The notes below the pieces were generated by a model. It was not told where the DNA came from. It saw only the letters and a list, made by a program, of their open reading frames with translations, and searched no databases. 63,336 bases of DNA from Helicobacter bilis (GTDB lineage Bacteria; Campylobacterota; Campylobacteria; Campylobacterales; Helicobacteraceae), in assembly GCF_900198365.1 (NCBI RefSeq), contig NZ_FZMS01000006.1:1-63336 (forward strand), in the 5' to 3' direction. The translations under genes were made by a program, and so were the position numbers. Position 1 is the first letter of the stretch. The number at the start of each line of letters is the position of its first letter. Of the stretch, positions 46,804 to 55,916 are shown piece by piece.

Positions 46804-47991
46804 ATGATAGAAGTGTTTCAAAAATTGCCAGATTCTAAAAGCATTTTGCAAGATACCTATAAGTATAGATTAAGTGGTAATTTTAATGCGGATAATTTAC
46901 TTATTTATGATGATAATTTAAGTGCTATGCGATTTTTAGTACAAGAGTTAGATTATAAAAATAGCATTGATTTAGTCTATATTGACCCGCCTTTTGGCAC
47001 AAATAATATTTTTAAACTCGGTAGCACAATGAGTGCGGAAAAAGATTCTAAAATCGCTTATAAAGATAAATTTAGTTTAGAATCTTATTTAGAGTTTTTA
47101 TATTGTCGTCTTGTTTGGATTAGGGAACTAATGAGCGAAAAAGGAAGTTTGTATTTGCATATTGATAGCAAAATGGGGTATTATGTTAAGATACTTTGTG
47201 ATGAAGTCTTTGGTAGGGAAAATTTCATCAATGATATTACACGCATAAAATGTAATCCTAAGAATTTCAAGCGTAAAGCGTATGGCAATATCAAAGATAT
47301 GATTTTGTTTTATGCTAAAAGTAGTCAATATATTTGGAATGAGATAAAAGATGAAGTGCTAGAATCTGATTTGAAAAAGAGGTTTAATAAACAAGATAGC
47401 AAAGGCTATTATACGACTATTCCCCTGCACGCACCGGGCATTACACAAAATGGAGAGAGTGGGCAAGAGTGGAATGGCATAAAACCACCTAATGGCAGAC
47501 ATTGGAGGTATAGTTTAAAAGAGCTTGACAAGTTGCAAGAAGCAGGGCTAATTGAATGGAGTAAAAATAATAATCCACGCAAGAAAGTTTATATAAATGA
47601 ATGCAAAGGCAAAAAGATACAAGATATTTGGGAGTTTAAAGACTCTCAAAATCCAGCCTATCCTACCGAGAAAAATAGAGCAATGCTAAGGCGTATTATT
47701 ACAATGTCATCAAATATGGATTCTAGGGTTATGGATTGCTTTTGTGGTGGTGGTGGATTTTTACAAGAGTCCCTAAATTTAGGGAGAAAGTTTATCGGCA
47801 TTGATGAAAGCATTGAATCTATAAAGCTTAATCAGCAATGGATAAAAGAAAGTGAAAATCATTTATTTAGCCGTGATATTGCTTTGATTAAGAAGTGTAT
47901 TTCAAATCGCATAATTAATGAAGTGAAAGAAAATAATCATATGGAAAGGATAAGCACTTTAAAACTTCAAAAAATGATTAATTTGGGGTAA
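46804..47991 (+). CDS. DNA methyltransferase of the beta class (cognate of the restriction enzyme)
   Basis: Methylates adenine-N6 or cytosine-N4 of the site cut by the neighbouring endonuclease. 395 residues with the catalytic motif DPPFGTNN (from residue 61) before the SAM motif DCFCGGGGFLQESL (about 310), the beta-class order, and a target-recognition region between them (about 140-270). GRKFIGIDES continues the SAM fold. Start ATG 46804 lies behind AGGTGGTGGT. The C-terminal 45 residues extend past the usual end. Confidence 0.85.
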   Translation: MIEVFQKLPDSKSILQDTYKYRLSGNFNADNLLIYDDNLSAMRFLVQELDYKNSIDLVYIDPPFGTNNIFKLGSTMSAEKDSKIAYKDKFSLESYLEFLYCRLVWIRELMSEKGSLYLHIDSKMGYYVKILCDEVFGRENFINDITRIKCNPKNFKRKAYGNIKDMILFYAKSSQYIWNEIKDEVLESDLKKRFNKQDSKGYYTTIPLHAPGITQNGESGQEWNGIKPPNGRHWRYSLKELDKLQEAGLIEWSKNNNPRKKVYINECKGKKIQDIWEFKDSQNPAYPTEKNRAMLRRIITMSSNMDSRVMDCFCGGGGFLQESLNLGRKFIGIDESIESIKLNQQWIKESENHLFSRDIALIKKCISNRIINEVKENNHMERISTLKLQKMINLG

Positions 47992-48158
47992 AATCCAATT
48001 GCCATTATTATAACTCAACAAATTTAAATATATTTTTTGGATAAATATTACTCTCATGGTTACCTGTTCGTAAAATTTTTTATTATGACATTACAAGGGG
48101 ATTTAAACAACAATAATGCTGGTTCTCACTATGTTTTAATACACCTAAAGATTCACAA

Positions 48159-49199
48159 CTATCCAAACACCAAACTATCACCAACTTTTAGATTTTGAGA
48201 TTGCAAAAAGCTTGTCATTGTCATTTTTGATTTGTTTTGTGGTGTTACAGATTCTATCCATAATGCACCATTTTCACATGCGATACATGCCATGTTTTGT
48301 TTTATTGCTAGGATTGTGCCTTTTTGCTCGTGGGTTTTATTTTGTATAGAATCTTTTGGGATAGAATCTTGTAGTTTAGAATCTCTTAAAGTAGGGTCTT
48401 TCAAACTAGAATCTTGTAAAACAGAATCGCTTAACACAGAGTTATCTGACACATAGTCTTGTATCATATTAATTTTTAAAACACTATCTTTATACTTCGT
48501 CCATACCCCAATATGTCCTAATGCTAAGAAATGCAAGTAGCAAGTATAAGAGTCTATAAAATCTAAATAGCAATCATTTTTTGTAAGCTTTTTGCAATAG
48601 CTTGCAATGTCGTGGTTTTGCGGTGTAGTTTGCAATGTATTGTGCTTTATATCATTAAGCACTTTTTCTAGCAAAGAGATTCCATAAGGTGCTAATATAT
48701 GAAAAACTTCTGCTACATTTTTCCTTGCGACTATGTCTTTTTCTATTGCTTGTATTGCGGCGATATTACCACTATCAAGCCCCTCGTCCATATAAATCAC
48801 GCTTAAGCCAAAGTGTTTATAATCATTCATAATACTTGTTTGAATCGGACTTGCACCACGATAATGGGGCAATAAAGACCCATGCAAGTTAAGACAAATA
48901 TAACGCGATACAATCTCTTTTTTAAGAATCTTTCCATAGGCTACTACAATGATAGCTTCAATCTTTTGCTTTGTGTCTATATTATGTAAAATTTCTATAA
49001 TATCTATGCTTTTTTCAGGTTGAAAGCAAGGGATATTATTTGCTAAAGCACATTCTTTTACTTCTGGTGCTTTTAGAATCTTTTTTCTACCAAAGGGCTT
49101 GTCTGGCTGTGTTATCACAGATAAAATAGTGTGATTTTTCATAAGTCCTTCTAGAATCTCTTTAGCAAATAGCGGTGTGCCTAAAAAAACAATATTCAT
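48159..49199 (-). CDS. fmt: Methionyl-tRNA formyltransferase Fmt with a repetitive insert
   Basis: Formylates initiator Met-tRNA. 346 residues: IVFLGTPLFAKEILEGL, QPDKPFGRKK, catalytic NLHGSLLPHYRGASPIQ and DEGLDSGNIA. The C-terminal Fmt domain is interrupted at about residues 250-295 by a run of near-identical five-residue units (LSDSVLQDSSLKDPTLRDSK) encoded by about 15-base steps each containing AGAATCT. Normal length is about 305-315, so the insert accounts for the excess. Residues beyond it (GTILAIKQNMACIACENGAL) restore the domain. AGGGGGAATT precedes the ATG. Confidence 0.9.
   Translation of the reverse strand: MNIVFLGTPLFAKEILEGLMKNHTILSVITQPDKPFGRKKILKAPEVKECALANNIPCFQPEKSIDIIEILHNIDTKQKIEAIIVVAYGKILKKEIVSRYICLNLHGSLLPHYRGASPIQTSIMNDYKHFGLSVIYMDEGLDSGNIAAIQAIEKDIVARKNVAEVFHILAPYGISLLEKVLNDIKHNTLQTTPQNHDIASYCKKLTKNDCYLDFIDSYTCYLHFLALGHIGVWTKYKDSVLKINMIQDYVSDNSVLSDSVLQDSSLKDPTLRDSKLQDSIPKDSIQNKTHEQKGTILAIKQNMACIACENGALWIESVTPQNKSKMTMTSFLQSQNLKVGDSLVFG
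48330..48470 (-). repeat. Degenerate 15-base tandem repeat inside fmt
   Basis: Successive units of the type TAGAATCTTGTAGTT on the + strand (coding for (V/S/T)LxDS) recur about eight times with point changes. The copy number is likely variable. Confidence 0.6.
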
Positions 49200-49208
49200 A
49201 ATTCCCCC

Positions 49209-50072
49209 TTATGATGTGATTTGTTCGCTCACAATCTCTTGATTATAAAGCCATTCACTACACCATGAAGCAATGCCTAACGCATAAAGTGTAAGCTGTG
49301 CGTTAAAAAACTCGCCACGAAGCATACTGCTACTACATAGCACAAAATATAAAATGCTAAGAGAAAGTAAAATAGCATTTGCATATTCATAGAATCCAAA
49401 TAGCTTTTTATTGCGAAATAGCACATAAAGTAGTAATATATTTGCCATCACAAAACAAGTAAAATGGATATATTTACTTACTAAGGGTGAGAAATAGGGG
49501 TGATAGGCATTTGCACTCATAAATATGATGATAGTCGTTATACTTGGCTCTAAAATAAGCATGGATTTACCGATTCTATGCTCTATATTAATTTTTAGAG
49601 AAAGTGCCTTATAAGCTAAAGGCAAAATAATAAATAGAATCCAGCATGTAAATGAGATAAAAAACTCAAATGAAGTGTAGTAAGACTGCCATGTCTGCAT
49701 GATATTTTCTTCATTAAGTAGCAAATCCATAGAATCTTTTTCAAAAATCTTTCCACTTAGCCAATACAATAATACACATACAATACATAAAAGAATAAAA
49801 GCAGTAATGCTAACTATAAAAGGTGCTGTTTTGCCTAGAGTTTGCCTTTGTCTATACATACGGATAGGCATACTAAGAAGTGTTAAAAGCGCAACAAAAA
49901 GCAGAATGCAAGAGAATATATCATATATGCGACCATCTTCTGCTAATAGAGTAAAAAGCTGTGAGAAAATAGGCATAAATTCTGCACTCAAAAGAGCTAA
50001 CGCATTAAAAATAAAAAGAGCAAAAAATAGATAAGAATACACAATAGTATTAAATCGCAACAATATCTCCAA
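49209..50072 (-). CDS. Multi-spanning membrane protein, unknown function
   Basis: 287 residues with about eight hydrophobic helices (YSYLFFALFIFNALALLSAE; FSCILLFVALLTLLS; FIVSITAFILLCIVCVLLYW and others). No conserved catalytic or transport motif is visible. It lies 9 bases upstream of fmt and 64 bases downstream of the CorC-type gene, all in one direction, so it is probably in the same operon. Possibly specific to Helicobacter. Confidence 0.6.
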   Translation of the reverse strand: MEILLRFNTIVYSYLFFALFIFNALALLSAEFMPIFSQLFTLLAEDGRIYDIFSCILLFVALLTLLSMPIRMYRQRQTLGKTAPFIVSITAFILLCIVCVLLYWLSGKIFEKDSMDLLLNEENIMQTWQSYYTSFEFFISFTCWILFIILPLAYKALSLKINIEHRIGKSMLILEPSITTIIIFMSANAYHPYFSPLVSKYIHFTCFVMANILLLYVLFRNKKLFGFYEYANAILLSLSILYFVLCSSSMLRGEFFNAQLTLYALGIASWCSEWLYNQEIVSEQITS

Positions 50073-50136
50073 ATAAATATTTTCATTATTGTAATAAGAA
50101 AAAGCTAACTCATAAGATATAGAATCTAAAGCCTAT

Positions 50137-51447
50137 TTAACCTAGAGTGATTTTTACCCTTTTTATACGAGTTTCTTCAATCTCTAAGACTTCATATTGA
50201 CATTTTTCATCGCTAATCATATCGCCAATATTTGGCATATCTCCAAAGAGTGTTAGCACATAGCCACCGATGGTAACTTGCATAAACTCTTCATCATACT
50301 CAAAGCCAAAGATATTCTCAACCTTTTCTAAATCCACCTTGCCATCAAATTCATAGGTTTTATCATCAAGCTTTTTATAATCAGCATTCTCTTTAGTATC
50401 TATTACAATGCTACCCATGATTTCATGCATAATATCTTGTGAGGTGATCATACCTGCTGTGCCGCCGTATTCGTCAATTACAAGGGCGGTATCAACTTTC
50501 TTTTTATTCATCTTTAATAGAATCTGCGAGATTGAGGCACTCTCTGGGACAATTAGCATTTTTTTCGCAAAGGAATCAAAGCTAATAGGCTGATAATTAT
50601 TCTTAATATTTGCTGCAAGCACATCGCGTATATGAATAACGCCTATCACATTATCCTTACTCCCATTACAATAAGGATAACGCGTATGATTTGGACCTGA
50701 TACAATAGTCTCAATATTTTTTTCATAACTCAAAGTCTTATCAAGGCATATCATATCTTTTCTAGGTGTCATAATCTCTCTTGCAAGAGTATCGGAGAAA
50801 TCAACCGCATTTTTGATAATCTCCCCTTCAATAGAATCTAAAAATCCACCCTTTAAGCTCTCACCTACAATGATTTTTAGCTCTTCATCACTATGGGCTT
50901 CACTATGGGCTTGAACTTTTAATAGCTTTAAAAATAGAGAAGAAGCAAAGTCAAAGAACTTAATCACGGGAAAAAAGATAAGCCAAAAAAGATAAAGCGG
51001 ACGAGCAATCGCTAAAAAGGCTGTCTCACTTTTAGCAATAGCAATAGATTTTGGGACAATCTCACCTAAAATCACATGCAAAAGCGTTACTAAACTAAAT
51101 GATATAAGCAAACTAAGCAAACTAATGGTATCTAAAAGCTGCGTATGGACTTGAAAAATCGCATTCATATTATATAGAATCAAAGCGGTGATATGATTCC
51201 CCACCCAACCTAGTGCAAGTGAGCTTAGCGTAATGCCAAGTTGAGTAGCGGAGAGATAGCTATCAAGGGAATTAGACATTTTAAGGGCTAGTCTTGCGAC
51301 TTGATTATTTTGCTTTACAAGCTCTTCTAAGCGAGACTTTCTAACTTTTACCATAGCGAATTCGGATAACACAAAAAAAGCATTTAAAAGAATAAGAATA
51401 AATGCCAATAAAACCATACCAATCGAGTGATAACTATCCGTATCCAA
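50137..51447 (-). CDS. HlyC/CorC-family (CNNM-CBS) membrane protein
   Basis: Probably Mg2+ or Co2+ efflux; also called hemolysin-family. 436 residues: CNNM membrane domain with four helices (1-190, LILLNAFFVLSEFAMVKVRK; SATQLGITLSSLALGWVG; HVILGEIVPKSIAIAKSE), a CBS pair (about 215-340, REIMTPRKDMICLDKTL; TALVIDEYGGTAGMITSQDI) and a C-terminal CorC_HlyC domain (EFDGKVDLEKVENIFGFEYD). It starts with TTG because AAGGAG is placed correctly there; the first Met is at residue 11. Head of the run toward fmt. Confidence 0.87.
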   Translation of the reverse strand: MDTDSYHSIGMVLLAFILILLNAFFVLSEFAMVKVRKSRLEELVKQNNQVARLALKMSNSLDSYLSATQLGITLSSLALGWVGNHITALILYNMNAIFQVHTQLLDTISLLSLLISFSLVTLLHVILGEIVPKSIAIAKSETAFLAIARPLYLFWLIFFPVIKFFDFASSLFLKLLKVQAHSEAHSDEELKIIVGESLKGGFLDSIEGEIIKNAVDFSDTLAREIMTPRKDMICLDKTLSYEKNIETIVSGPNHTRYPYCNGSKDNVIGVIHIRDVLAANIKNNYQPISFDSFAKKMLIVPESASISQILLKMNKKKVDTALVIDEYGGTAGMITSQDIMHEIMGSIVIDTKENADYKKLDDKTYEFDGKVDLEKVENIFGFEYDEEFMQVTIGGYVLTLFGDMPNIGDMISDEKCQYEVLEIEETRIKRVKITLG

Positions 51448-51619
51448 AATAACTCCTTGTTACATACAGAATCTTTATGCTAAAACACAGAGTGCAAAAA
51501 GGATTCCATAAACATAAAGCAATATTCTAGCATGTTAATCTTAAAATGTGCTAAAACGCACTTTGATATACTTTACTTAAGATTGAAGTATTCATGTTGT
51601 AGAATCTACAAACGCATTG

Positions 51620-52564
51620 CTAAAATACTTTAAAGCGTAACCCACATTCTGCAAATATCGTAAAATCATGCTGAAAATATCTATCGCTAAGCCATGTCCC
51701 AACCTTTAAGGCGGCAAATGGCGTGAGTTTTTTATACTGCTTTAGTGGATTATGATAGATTCCTATCGCAAAGATTCCATGTCGCCATATACCCTTATAT
51801 GAGCCTATCTGCTCTATCACGCCATCAACGCCAAAGCGTATGCCAAGACTTGTGATACTATAAAGCAGCATAATATCATGGGCTACATGCACATCGCTTG
51901 GTCTTACTACAACATTATCTGTGGAATAGTATAAAAATGTATTAGGGCTTACATCAAGGGCTTTATATATAGTAATAAAAGGGCGATACACAAACACCAA
52001 AAAGTCATCTTTTATCGGCATACCGAGTGTAATATAGGGGACGATTTGAAAAAGCAGGGTATTGCCGCCTGTGCGTATGACTTCTTTTGTGCTTTTTGGT
52101 CCGCCTGTAACCGCATGTGCATAATCTCTTTGAGATTCTATAAGCACGGGTTTGCCAAGCTCACTCCATGCCCCTTCATAAGTGAGATTAAACACAATCC
52201 CAAAAAAGCTAAATGGTTGAAAATCTACAAAAGCCCCTAATCGCCCATAACTTGTAAAAGTAGCTTCAATCCCGCTATTTATCTCGGCACTCCCAAAAAA
52301 TAACGGGTGTTTATCTCTAAATAATGTGCGTTTATAGTAGAATTGACTTGTATAGCTTGCACCCAAATAATTGTATTTAAATCCGCCTTTATTTGTGAAA
52401 TACCAGCCTGTCTTATCGCTTAAATCTGTGATTCTAGATTCTAATTTTTGTGCTACATTATCTCGCAAATGTTTTTCTAAATTCTCACTCTCTTTTGTAG
52501 TATCTGCAAAGCCCATAACAAAGCAAAGCATAAAGCATATAATACTTTTTTGAAATCTTTTCAT
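51620..52564 (-). CDS. Outer-membrane protein, unknown function
   Basis: 314 residues with a signal peptide (MKRFQKSIICFMLCFVMGFA, cleavage before DTTKES) and a short helical part, then many aromatic beta strands (TGWYFTNKGGFKYNYLGASY; GAFVDFQPFSFFGIVFNLTY), ending FAECGLRFKVF, with terminal Phe as in barrels. Specific family not recognised. It is 27 bases downstream of the phosphoesterase lipoprotein, same strand, so the two are co-expressed in the envelope. Confidence 0.65.
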   Translation of the reverse strand: MKRFQKSIICFMLCFVMGFADTTKESENLEKHLRDNVAQKLESRITDLSDKTGWYFTNKGGFKYNYLGASYTSQFYYKRTLFRDKHPLFFGSAEINSGIEATFTSYGRLGAFVDFQPFSFFGIVFNLTYEGAWSELGKPVLIESQRDYAHAVTGGPKSTKEVIRTGGNTLLFQIVPYITLGMPIKDDFLVFVYRPFITIYKALDVSPNTFLYYSTDNVVVRPSDVHVAHDIMLLYSITSLGIRFGVDGVIEQIGSYKGIWRHGIFAIGIYHNPLKQYKKLTPFAALKVGTWLSDRYFQHDFTIFAECGLRFKVF

Positions 52565-52591
52565 AGCATATTCCTATATGTTAAAACATAA

Positions 52592-53929
52592 TTATTTAAA
52601 TTCCAAAACAATATTATTATCTTGCGGTTTTAAGTCATGCCAAATATTTATAATCAAATCTCTCTTTTTATGTAGCACAAGCTTGCCAAACATGCCTAAC
52701 TCTTTAGAATCTGGGATAAGTTTTTGATCTTTTTGTGGCATCTCATCACCCCTGTAATGAGCTATAAAGGCACTGCTGATATAAGGTGCTAATATATCTT
52801 GGTCTTTTTTGCTTACAAAGAATTTATCCATAACCGCTTTGCCAAGCACTTCAAAGCCATTTTTTGTATATTCTGTGGCAAATGTTTGAAAGTCTTGTAC
52901 GCTTGGAATCTCTTTTACAACAGAGGTTGTGATAAAAGCCTTGTTATCCTTTAGTGTTACAAATCTATAAGGCGAAGGTGCGGATACAAGTGAGCCTGTC
53001 TCAATATCATATAGCGCCCTGCCATTAAACTCTTGCATACTTATATCATTCGCATGAAAATGTCCCGTGAAAACCATGCGGACATTATAAAAGGCAAACA
53101 TTTTTGCTATCGCCTGAAAATCTTCTATTAAATACTCGGGGTAAAAAGTCGCATTGCCTGTGTAATGCTCTAATATTCCGTGATGAAAAAAGGCAATGAC
53201 TGCTTTTCCCTCTCTATTTGCCTCAATTAAGTTTGCTTCAATCCATTGCAGCGTTTGCGGATAAAATTTTCCATCTACAATGGGATCTTTTTTCATGCTA
53301 TTTTCACGGAATCTCGTGCTATCAAGCCCAAAAATCCATAAGCCCTCCACTGGTTCTATAATATAGCTTAGAGAATCTGGATCTTTTTTTATCGCTTGAT
53401 TGTAGCCAAAATCCGCATAGATTCTAGCAAAGTCTTCTTTTTGAGCGGACTTTACTTGCTTTGTTGTAGCACCATGAAAGCTTCTTGCATGTGAGTTATT
53501 TACATCATGATTGCCCGGGACTACATAGGTTTGAATGCCTTGTGCTTTTAAGTCGTATAAACGCTTTTGTAATAATTCATGTGAGCTTATCTCGCCATCT
53601 TTTGTTAAATCCCCTGAAATTAGCACAAATTGTGGCTTTTTTGAGGCAATATCACTCAATGCAGATTCTAGAATCTCTACACTTTGGACTAGCATTTTTC
53701 TGTCATTATTGAGATATTCCTTGAAAGCCTCGCCATCTACTCCAAGTTTTGTATCATAGATATGCGTATCGCTTAATACCGCAAAATAGGCTTGTGGATA
53801 TGCGGGGGCTGCCTTTTCTTCTATGCTGCTTTTAAATGTAGAATCACTCTCATAAGAAAAAGTCGGCAAGGTAGAAGAACACGCACAAAATATAATATTT
53901 ACACATAGGATTAAAAGAAATTTTTGCAT
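52592..53929 (-). CDS. Metallophosphoesterase lipoprotein
   Basis: Calcineurin-like phosphoesterase anchored by lipid. 445 residues: signal and lipobox (LILCVNIIFCACSS, Cys16), then the metal sites VLSDTHIYD, LISGDLTKDGE, VVPGNHDVN, FFHHGILEHY and VFTGHFHANDI in the right order. Substrate unknown; relatives hydrolyse nucleotides or phospholipids. AAAGG precedes the ATG. Operon with the outer-membrane protein at 51620. Confidence 0.85.
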   Translation of the reverse strand: MQKFLLILCVNIIFCACSSTLPTFSYESDSTFKSSIEEKAAPAYPQAYFAVLSDTHIYDTKLGVDGEAFKEYLNNDRKMLVQSVEILESALSDIASKKPQFVLISGDLTKDGEISSHELLQKRLYDLKAQGIQTYVVPGNHDVNNSHARSFHGATTKQVKSAQKEDFARIYADFGYNQAIKKDPDSLSYIIEPVEGLWIFGLDSTRFRENSMKKDPIVDGKFYPQTLQWIEANLIEANREGKAVIAFFHHGILEHYTGNATFYPEYLIEDFQAIAKMFAFYNVRMVFTGHFHANDISMQEFNGRALYDIETGSLVSAPSPYRFVTLKDNKAFITTSVVKEIPSVQDFQTFATEYTKNGFEVLGKAVMDKFFVSKKDQDILAPYISSAFIAHYRGDEMPQKDQKLIPDSKELGMFGKLVLHKKRDLIINIWHDLKPQDNNIVLEFK

Positions 53930-54136
53930 AATACACCTTTCATATAAATTAATGTAGTGTATTCTATCGCTGTAAAATTATTATAAAATGGCTGTAAAAA
54001 TCATCTCTTAAAGATTTAAAATATTATTTGTGTGATTGTAATATTGATATTGCGTTTAGATTCTATAAGTAGATATTAGACTAGATTCTATGGGTGAAAT
54101 ATTTCTATGATTATGCTAGATTCTATAAAAACAAAG

Positions 54137-54652
54137 CTATCTCTCTATAACAATGCCATTTGCTAAAAAACTCTCATTAGATTCTATACAAGTAGGACAT
54201 GTATTACAATGCTTCTCACCGCCTCTGTAACAACTATATGTCTTTGTATAATCAACACCCAAACTTAAACCAAGCTTTACTATCTCTTTTTTATCCCAAT
54301 TACAAAATGGACTACAAAGCTTAACTGCACCACCACTTCCTTGCATAATACTCTCATTCATAGAATCTATAAAAGATTGTGTGCAGTCTGGATAGAGTGG
54401 ATGATCTCCTGCATGATTTGCTAATACAATCTCTTTATAACCAAGAGATTCGGCAAGTCCAGCCGCAGCACTAAGAAAGATCCCATTTCTAAAAGGCACA
54501 ACAAGCTTTGCCATAGATTCTAGATTATAAGAATCTTGTGGAATGCTCTCACTGCTATTTTGCAGCAAGGCACTCTTAAAGCCCACAAATACGCTACTCA
54601 TATCTAAAAGTGTATAAGAGATATTTTCATCTTTATATCGCTTATGTATGAG
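54137..54652 (-). pseudogene. queC: QueC fragment, N-terminus lost
   Basis: 7-cyano-7-deazaguanine synthase (queuosine pathway) without its ATP-binding start. The surviving part has FRNGIFLSAAAGLAESLG, ANHAGDHPLYPDCTQSFIDS and the zinc cluster CYRGGEKHCNTCPTC. The frame is open from 54652 (LIHKRYKDENISYTLLDMSS) but the PP-loop SGGxDS and about 35-50 preceding residues are missing. There the sequence switches into a fragment of an oppositely oriented gene (54644-54736), so a rearrangement cut it. It cannot be active in this form. Confidence 0.75.
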
Positions 54653-54736
54653 ACTTTTAGTCCGCAGGATTTAAGAGAGTATTTTGCAGAGTTTGACAGG
54701 TTTGCTTTAATAGAGCAAAAAGAAAGGTTTGCATGA
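54644..54736 (+). pseudogene. C-terminal fragment of an unidentified gene
   Basis: Reads MYETFSPQDLREYFAEFDRF and ends IEQKERFA then TGA. It is too short to identify and has no start signal. It abuts the broken 5' end of queC and marks a recombination junction. Confidence 0.4.
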
Positions 54737-54773
54737 TTGTTTGTGCTTGTCATGTTATCTCTTTTATCTCACT

Positions 54774-54892
54774 TTGTCATGTTGAGACTTTGAAAAAGTA
54801 GAAACATCTTTATTTTCATGCTAGTGAGATTTTTCGGCTAACACCTCGTGCAATCCGTAAGGATTTCACCCATACTTGCAAAAATGACAATA
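54774..54892. repeat. Palindromic REP-like element with internal hairpin
   Basis: Begins TTTGTCATGTTGAGA and ends AAAAATGACAATAG, with inner AAACATCT and AGATTTTTCGG, like the elements at 28501 and 34407. The loop contains a separate hairpin GTGCAATCC-GTAA-GGATTTCAC (54848-54869). Confidence 0.5.
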
Positions 54893-54904
54893 GAAAAAGG
54901 CTCA

Positions 54905-55375
54905 ATATGACAAAAAATGGGCTAGTTTCTAAGTGTCCTAATTGCATAAAATCTAAACCGCCAGAATCCCTACAAGAAATCCTACAAAATGATGAAAAAA
55001 CGCAAAAAGCTAATTATTTTTATCAATCCACCCTATGCGGAAAGCCACAACTGCCACACAAGTAACAAATATGGATAAAAATAAAGATGGCGTAGCCTTA
55101 GGTAACGCCACTTATGAACGCTACAAAGATTCTATGGGAAAGGTGAGTAATGAAATTTCGCACAATTTTTCTTTAGAATCTATAATAGAGATTCCGCACT
55201 GCACCCTAGCCACCTTTTCAAAGTTTCAATACATTAACTTTAGCAATTTCATAAAGTTTAAAGCAAAGTTTCTAAAAGGCTTTATCTGCCCAGCTCTTTA
55301 ATCATATTAAAGGAAACTTCCCTGTAGGTTTTTAATATGGAATTTAAGCCGCAACACAAATATTTTTGCTAGAAT
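54905..55375 (+). pseudogene. Broken adenine-specific DNA methyltransferase fragment
   Basis: KKLIIFINPPYAE (NPPY catalytic motif at 55025-55036) reads in one frame, then an extra A shifts it to TTATQVTNMDKNKDGVALGN, ERYKDSMGKVSNEI and FKAKFLKGFICPA, and a further shift gives FNHIKGNFPVGF. These segments fit the conserved block of a Helicobacter-type N6-adenine methyltransferase. Both ends are missing and there are at least three frame changes, so it is dead. Confidence 0.65.
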
Positions 55376-55390
55376 CCACAAAATATATTT

Positions 55391-55594
55391 AAGGAGTAGA
55401 AAACGACTTTAATACTAGAAAATGTCAAGCAAGAGTTTCTAAATGACTTTAAAGCCCCAGCGGACAAGGCAGAGGAGGGTTTCGGTGTGAAGCAGACAAA
55501 AGTCGATGACTTCCAGCAATTACACGAAGCTATGCTATAAGATTTAAAAAAGTTAGAAAATAGAGCCGTGTTTGAAAGGCTTCAAGATAAATGA
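55391..55594 (+). pseudogene. Antitoxin-like gene with lost start and internal stop
   Basis: AAGGAG (55391-55396) is followed after six bases by ACG (55403) where an ATG is expected. The frame then reads LILENVKQEFLNDFKA ... VDDFQQLHEAML, hits TAA at 55538-55540 and resumes DLKKLENRAVFERLQDK to TGA 55592. It overlaps the Doc start (ATGA). Such a short gene directly ahead of doc is the normal place for its antitoxin. Family of the antitoxin is not recognised. Confidence 0.5.
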
Positions 55595-55878
55595 GACATT
55601 TAAACTTACAAGAAGTTTCAGAACTGCATGATAGAGCAATATGGGCAATGGGCGGACTAAGTGGAACAAACCTTAAGCAAATCAGGCTTTTAGATTCTGC
55701 TTTGAAGCAAATCCAAAACGATGACTACTACCAAAGATTCATAGACAAACTTACGTATATAATGTTTGCTTGTGTGAAGTTTCACCTCTTTATAGATGGC
55801 AATAAATGCACCCCATTATTTATGGATGATGTGTTGGTAATACTAAATCACAAAGCCACACTAGAAGTAGGCAGATAG
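55591..55878 (+). pseudogene. doc: Doc/Fic-type toxin, truncated and mutated
   Basis: 95 codons resembling the death-on-curing family, kinases of EF-Tu. LHDRAIWAMGGLSGTNLK and LDSALKQIQNDDYYQRF precede the Fic-type motif, here HLFIDGNKCT instead of HxFxDGNKRT, so the essential Arg is a Cys. The C-terminus is cut after LNHKATLEVGR. With its antitoxin broken as well, the module is inactive. The start overlaps the antitoxin stop. Confidence 0.65.
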
Positions 55879-55916
55879 CGGAGACAGAATTAAAACCCTC
55901 AACTACATAAAACTCC

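Noticed and set aside
55035-55301. Stand-alone small gene of 88 codons
   Set aside because: It is the middle of a broken adenine methyltransferase; the catalytic NPPY lies just upstream in another frame.
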